Source of the DNA: Paraburkholderia caribensis
Lineage (GTDB): Bacteria; Pseudomonadota; Gammaproteobacteria; Burkholderiales; Burkholderiaceae
DNA length: 64,000 nucleotides
Assembly: GCF_002902945.1 (NCBI RefSeq)
Contig: NZ_CP026101.1
Location: 2,542,001-2,606,000 of the forward strand
Reading direction: 5' to 3'
A program made the translations under genes and the position numbers. Positions within the stretch are counted from its first letter, which is position 1, and every line of letters begins with the position of its first letter. Under the pieces are notes generated by a model. That model was not told the origin of the DNA. It saw only the letters and a program-made list of their open reading frames with translations, and did not search any database. Of this stretch, positions 62,673 through 64,000 are shown in pieces.

Positions 62673-62999
62673 ATGGACGAAAGAAAGCGTGACAGCATGA
62701 TTGCGTATTTGCGCCGCCGCATGGCGAAGGTAGGCATCAAGGTGGCCGACCTGGCCGCGGCGCTTGCCGAGGAACGCCGGCGTCAGCAATCGGTGCGTTA
62801 TCGCAGCCCGTTTGGCGAAACGTGGGACGGCAACGGCGCGATGCCCCAGTGGCTCAGCAACGCCGTCAGCGCCGGGCAATCGCCGGAACACTTTGCGGTC
62901 GACAAGCCGGCCAAAAAGGTCAAGCAGGAACGCCCGTCGGTGGACTGGCGCAACGACCCGTTTGCGGGTAGCCGCCTCGCGACCATCAGCCCGCGCTAA
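62673..62999 (+). CDS. H-NS family DNA-binding protein
   Basis: The 108-residue protein has an N-terminal helix (MDERKRDSMIAYLRRRMAKV), a linker with a basic region, and a C-terminal H-NS-type DNA-binding motif (RSPFGETWDGNGAMPQWL). H-NS-type proteins bind AT-rich DNA and silence acquired genes. The N-terminal dimerisation part is shorter than in E. coli H-NS. A GAGG lies before the start. Confidence 0.8.
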   Translation: MDERKRDSMIAYLRRRMAKVGIKVADLAAALAEERRRQQSVRYRSPFGETWDGNGAMPQWLSNAVSAGQSPEHFAVDKPAKKVKQERPSVDWRNDPFAGSRLATISPR

Positions 63000-63069
63000 C
63001 GCGCCGGGTCGCCCGGTCCACCCGCGAGTTTCGCGGATCCACCCGGTGCCCGGACCGTAGCGTGCAAAA

Positions 63070-63095
63070 AAAGACGCTCCCGAAGGAGCGTCTTT
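63070..63095. terminator. Bidirectional terminator between hns-like gene and ppa
   Basis: Perfect 11-bp arms AAAGACGCTCC and GGAGCGTCTTT with CGAA loop, flanked by A and T runs on both sides. Confidence 0.85.
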
Positions 63096-63123
63096 TTGCA
63101 TTCAGGCTCGAAAAACGCGCGAC

Positions 63124-63651
63124 TTACTTCTTGTAGTTCGCGGCGCCTTCCGTGATTTCCTTGTGCGCGGCGTCGATGCCCGCCCAGCCTTCCACCTTGA
63201 CCCACTTGCCCTTTTCGAGCGCCTTGTATTGCTCGAAGAAGTGCTTGATCTGGTCCTTCAGATATTGCGGCACGTCGTCGATCGACTTCAGGTCCGCCGT
63301 CATCGGGCAGATCTTGTCGTGCGGCACGGCGATCAGCTTCGCGTCGACGCCCGACTCGTCCGTCATCTGCAGCATGCCCAGCGCGCGTGCGCGCACCACC
63401 GAGCCCGCCAGCAGCGGGAACGGCGTGATCACCAGCACGTCGACGGGGTCGCCGTCACCCGACAGCGTCTGCGGAATGAAGCCGTAGTTCGCGGGATAAC
63501 GCATACCCGTGCCGATGAAACGATCGACGACGAGCAGGCCCAGATCCTTGTCGGCCTCGTACTTCACCGGATCGCTTTGCGCCGGGATTTCGATGATGAC
63601 GTTGAAGTCTTGCGGGAGGTCTTTACCAGGGGGAACGTGATTGAAGCTCAT
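63124..63651 (-). CDS. ppa: Inorganic pyrophosphatase
   Basis: The 175-residue family I enzyme hydrolyses pyrophosphate and drives biosynthetic reactions. It starts MSFNHVPPGKDLPQDFNVII and has the metal-binding signatures GDGDPVDVLVITPFPLLAGS, with Asp ligands, and DEKIxAVP-type AKLIAVPHDKICPMTADLKS. It is essential in most bacteria. It shares a terminator with the convergent H-NS-like gene. Confidence 0.95.
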   Translation of the reverse strand: MSFNHVPPGKDLPQDFNVIIEIPAQSDPVKYEADKDLGLLVVDRFIGTGMRYPANYGFIPQTLSGDGDPVDVLVITPFPLLAGSVVRARALGMLQMTDESGVDAKLIAVPHDKICPMTADLKSIDDVPQYLKDQIKHFFEQYKALEKGKWVKVEGWAGIDAAHKEITEGAANYKK

Positions 63652-63960
63652 GGCGCTCTCTGATCAGGAAGAAATGGGAATAAGGCGCACGGCGCGCACT
63701 GCATCCCCATACGGGACGCAGCGCCGCAACCCGGACACGGCGGAATGCGCCATTATAGCCAATCGGCCGATGACACCCGCGTGGCGATCGGCGCGATAAT
63801 CATCGAACGCGTGTGACCGTACCGGGCAGCCGCGCATCTGGCCGGCCGCTGTGCGCCGCCAAACCCTGCGCGACGCAACCGCCCTCGCCTGTCTTTTTCG
63901 TCATTTCTTCGTTGTTTCTTTCGTTGTCCGCCTGACCGCCCAACCGGGCAAGGAGCATGT
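63652..63960. other. Intergenic region between ppa and the aldehyde dehydrogenase
   Basis: About 310 bp between divergent genes. I see no gene, only the expected promoters. Confidence 0.4.
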
Positions 63961-64000
63961 GTGGAAGAAGCGAAACACTTCATCGGCGGTGAATGGACCG
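63961..64000 (+). CDS. Aldehyde dehydrogenase, 5' end only
   Basis: A GTG at 63961 with AGGAG five bases upstream starts MEEAKHFIGGEWT before the window ends. The FIGGEW segment is typical of the N-terminus of NAD-dependent aldehyde dehydrogenases. Only 13 codons are visible, so the substrate cannot be judged. Confidence 0.5.
   Translation, partial: MEEAKHFIGGEWT

Overview
The window is a Burkholderiaceae chromosome, most like Paraburkholderia/Burkholderia. The evidence is high GC, an OmpC-type porin, nadE beside a PII gene, an H-NS-like small DNA-binding protein, ppa, and many small Burkholderia-type hypothetical proteins. About 28 kb of a lambda-like siphovirus prophage occupies the left side. 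It runs off the left edge and ends on the right at a tRNA-Arg(CCT).

Prophage, 1 to about 28.1 kb. The late operon reads leftward: small terminase, large terminase, gpW-like joiner, portal, a prohead-protease/major-capsid fusion, DUF2190, head-tail joiner, tail terminator, tail tube, tail chaperones G and GT (made by a -1 frameshift on A AAA AAC) and a truncated tape measure. Upstream lies a lambda-like control module. A Q-type zinc-finger antiterminator is followed by a candidate late promoter, a leader of about 195 nt and an intrinsic terminator. More intrinsic hairpins sit between late genes. Further right is a Toprim/FtsK-gamma/VirE primase-helicase and a CII-like regulator. The immunity region has a Cro-like gene and a short XRE repressor diverging across GGTAACTATAGTTACC-type operators. 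A rightward early operon carries small unknown genes, a KorB/ParB-like protein and an HTH gene. The cargo next to the integrase is an AbiTii-like gene and a low-GC two-gene module: a GNAT-PUA-like fusion plus an ASCH protein. Tail tip, lysis genes and the other attachment site are outside the window.

The most unusual signal is a short palindrome, core AAGTNACTT and best form CAAAGTNACTTTG. I find it nine times exactly and three more times with one mismatch, all between 2.2 and 27.6 kb and none in the 36 kb of host DNA. The prophage also encodes a KorB/ParB-like protein, so a dispersed ParB or regulator site system (as with KorB on RK2 or SopB on N15) is a testable hypothesis.

Host side, 28.1 to 64 kb. 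First come tRNA-Arg and some small proteins, then a dcm/vsr pair whose junction holds a 14-bp tandem duplication. Next are a PEBP protein, an MFS exporter, a stress-type membrane protein, otsA, and two sigma54 activators flanking small envelope-stress proteins (DUF883). Two tandem paralogous lipoproteins, a NitT/TauT-type ABC pair and a Cache-GGDEF diguanylate cyclase follow. A CpxRA-like two-component system is divergent from a Spy/CpxP-like periplasmic protein, with GTAAC-N5-GTAAC boxes between them. After that come a pirin, a HisJQMP-type basic amino acid importer, a porin, PII and nadE, a FemAB-like protein, a GIY-YIG protein, the H-NS-like protein, ppa, and the first codons of an aldehyde dehydrogenase.
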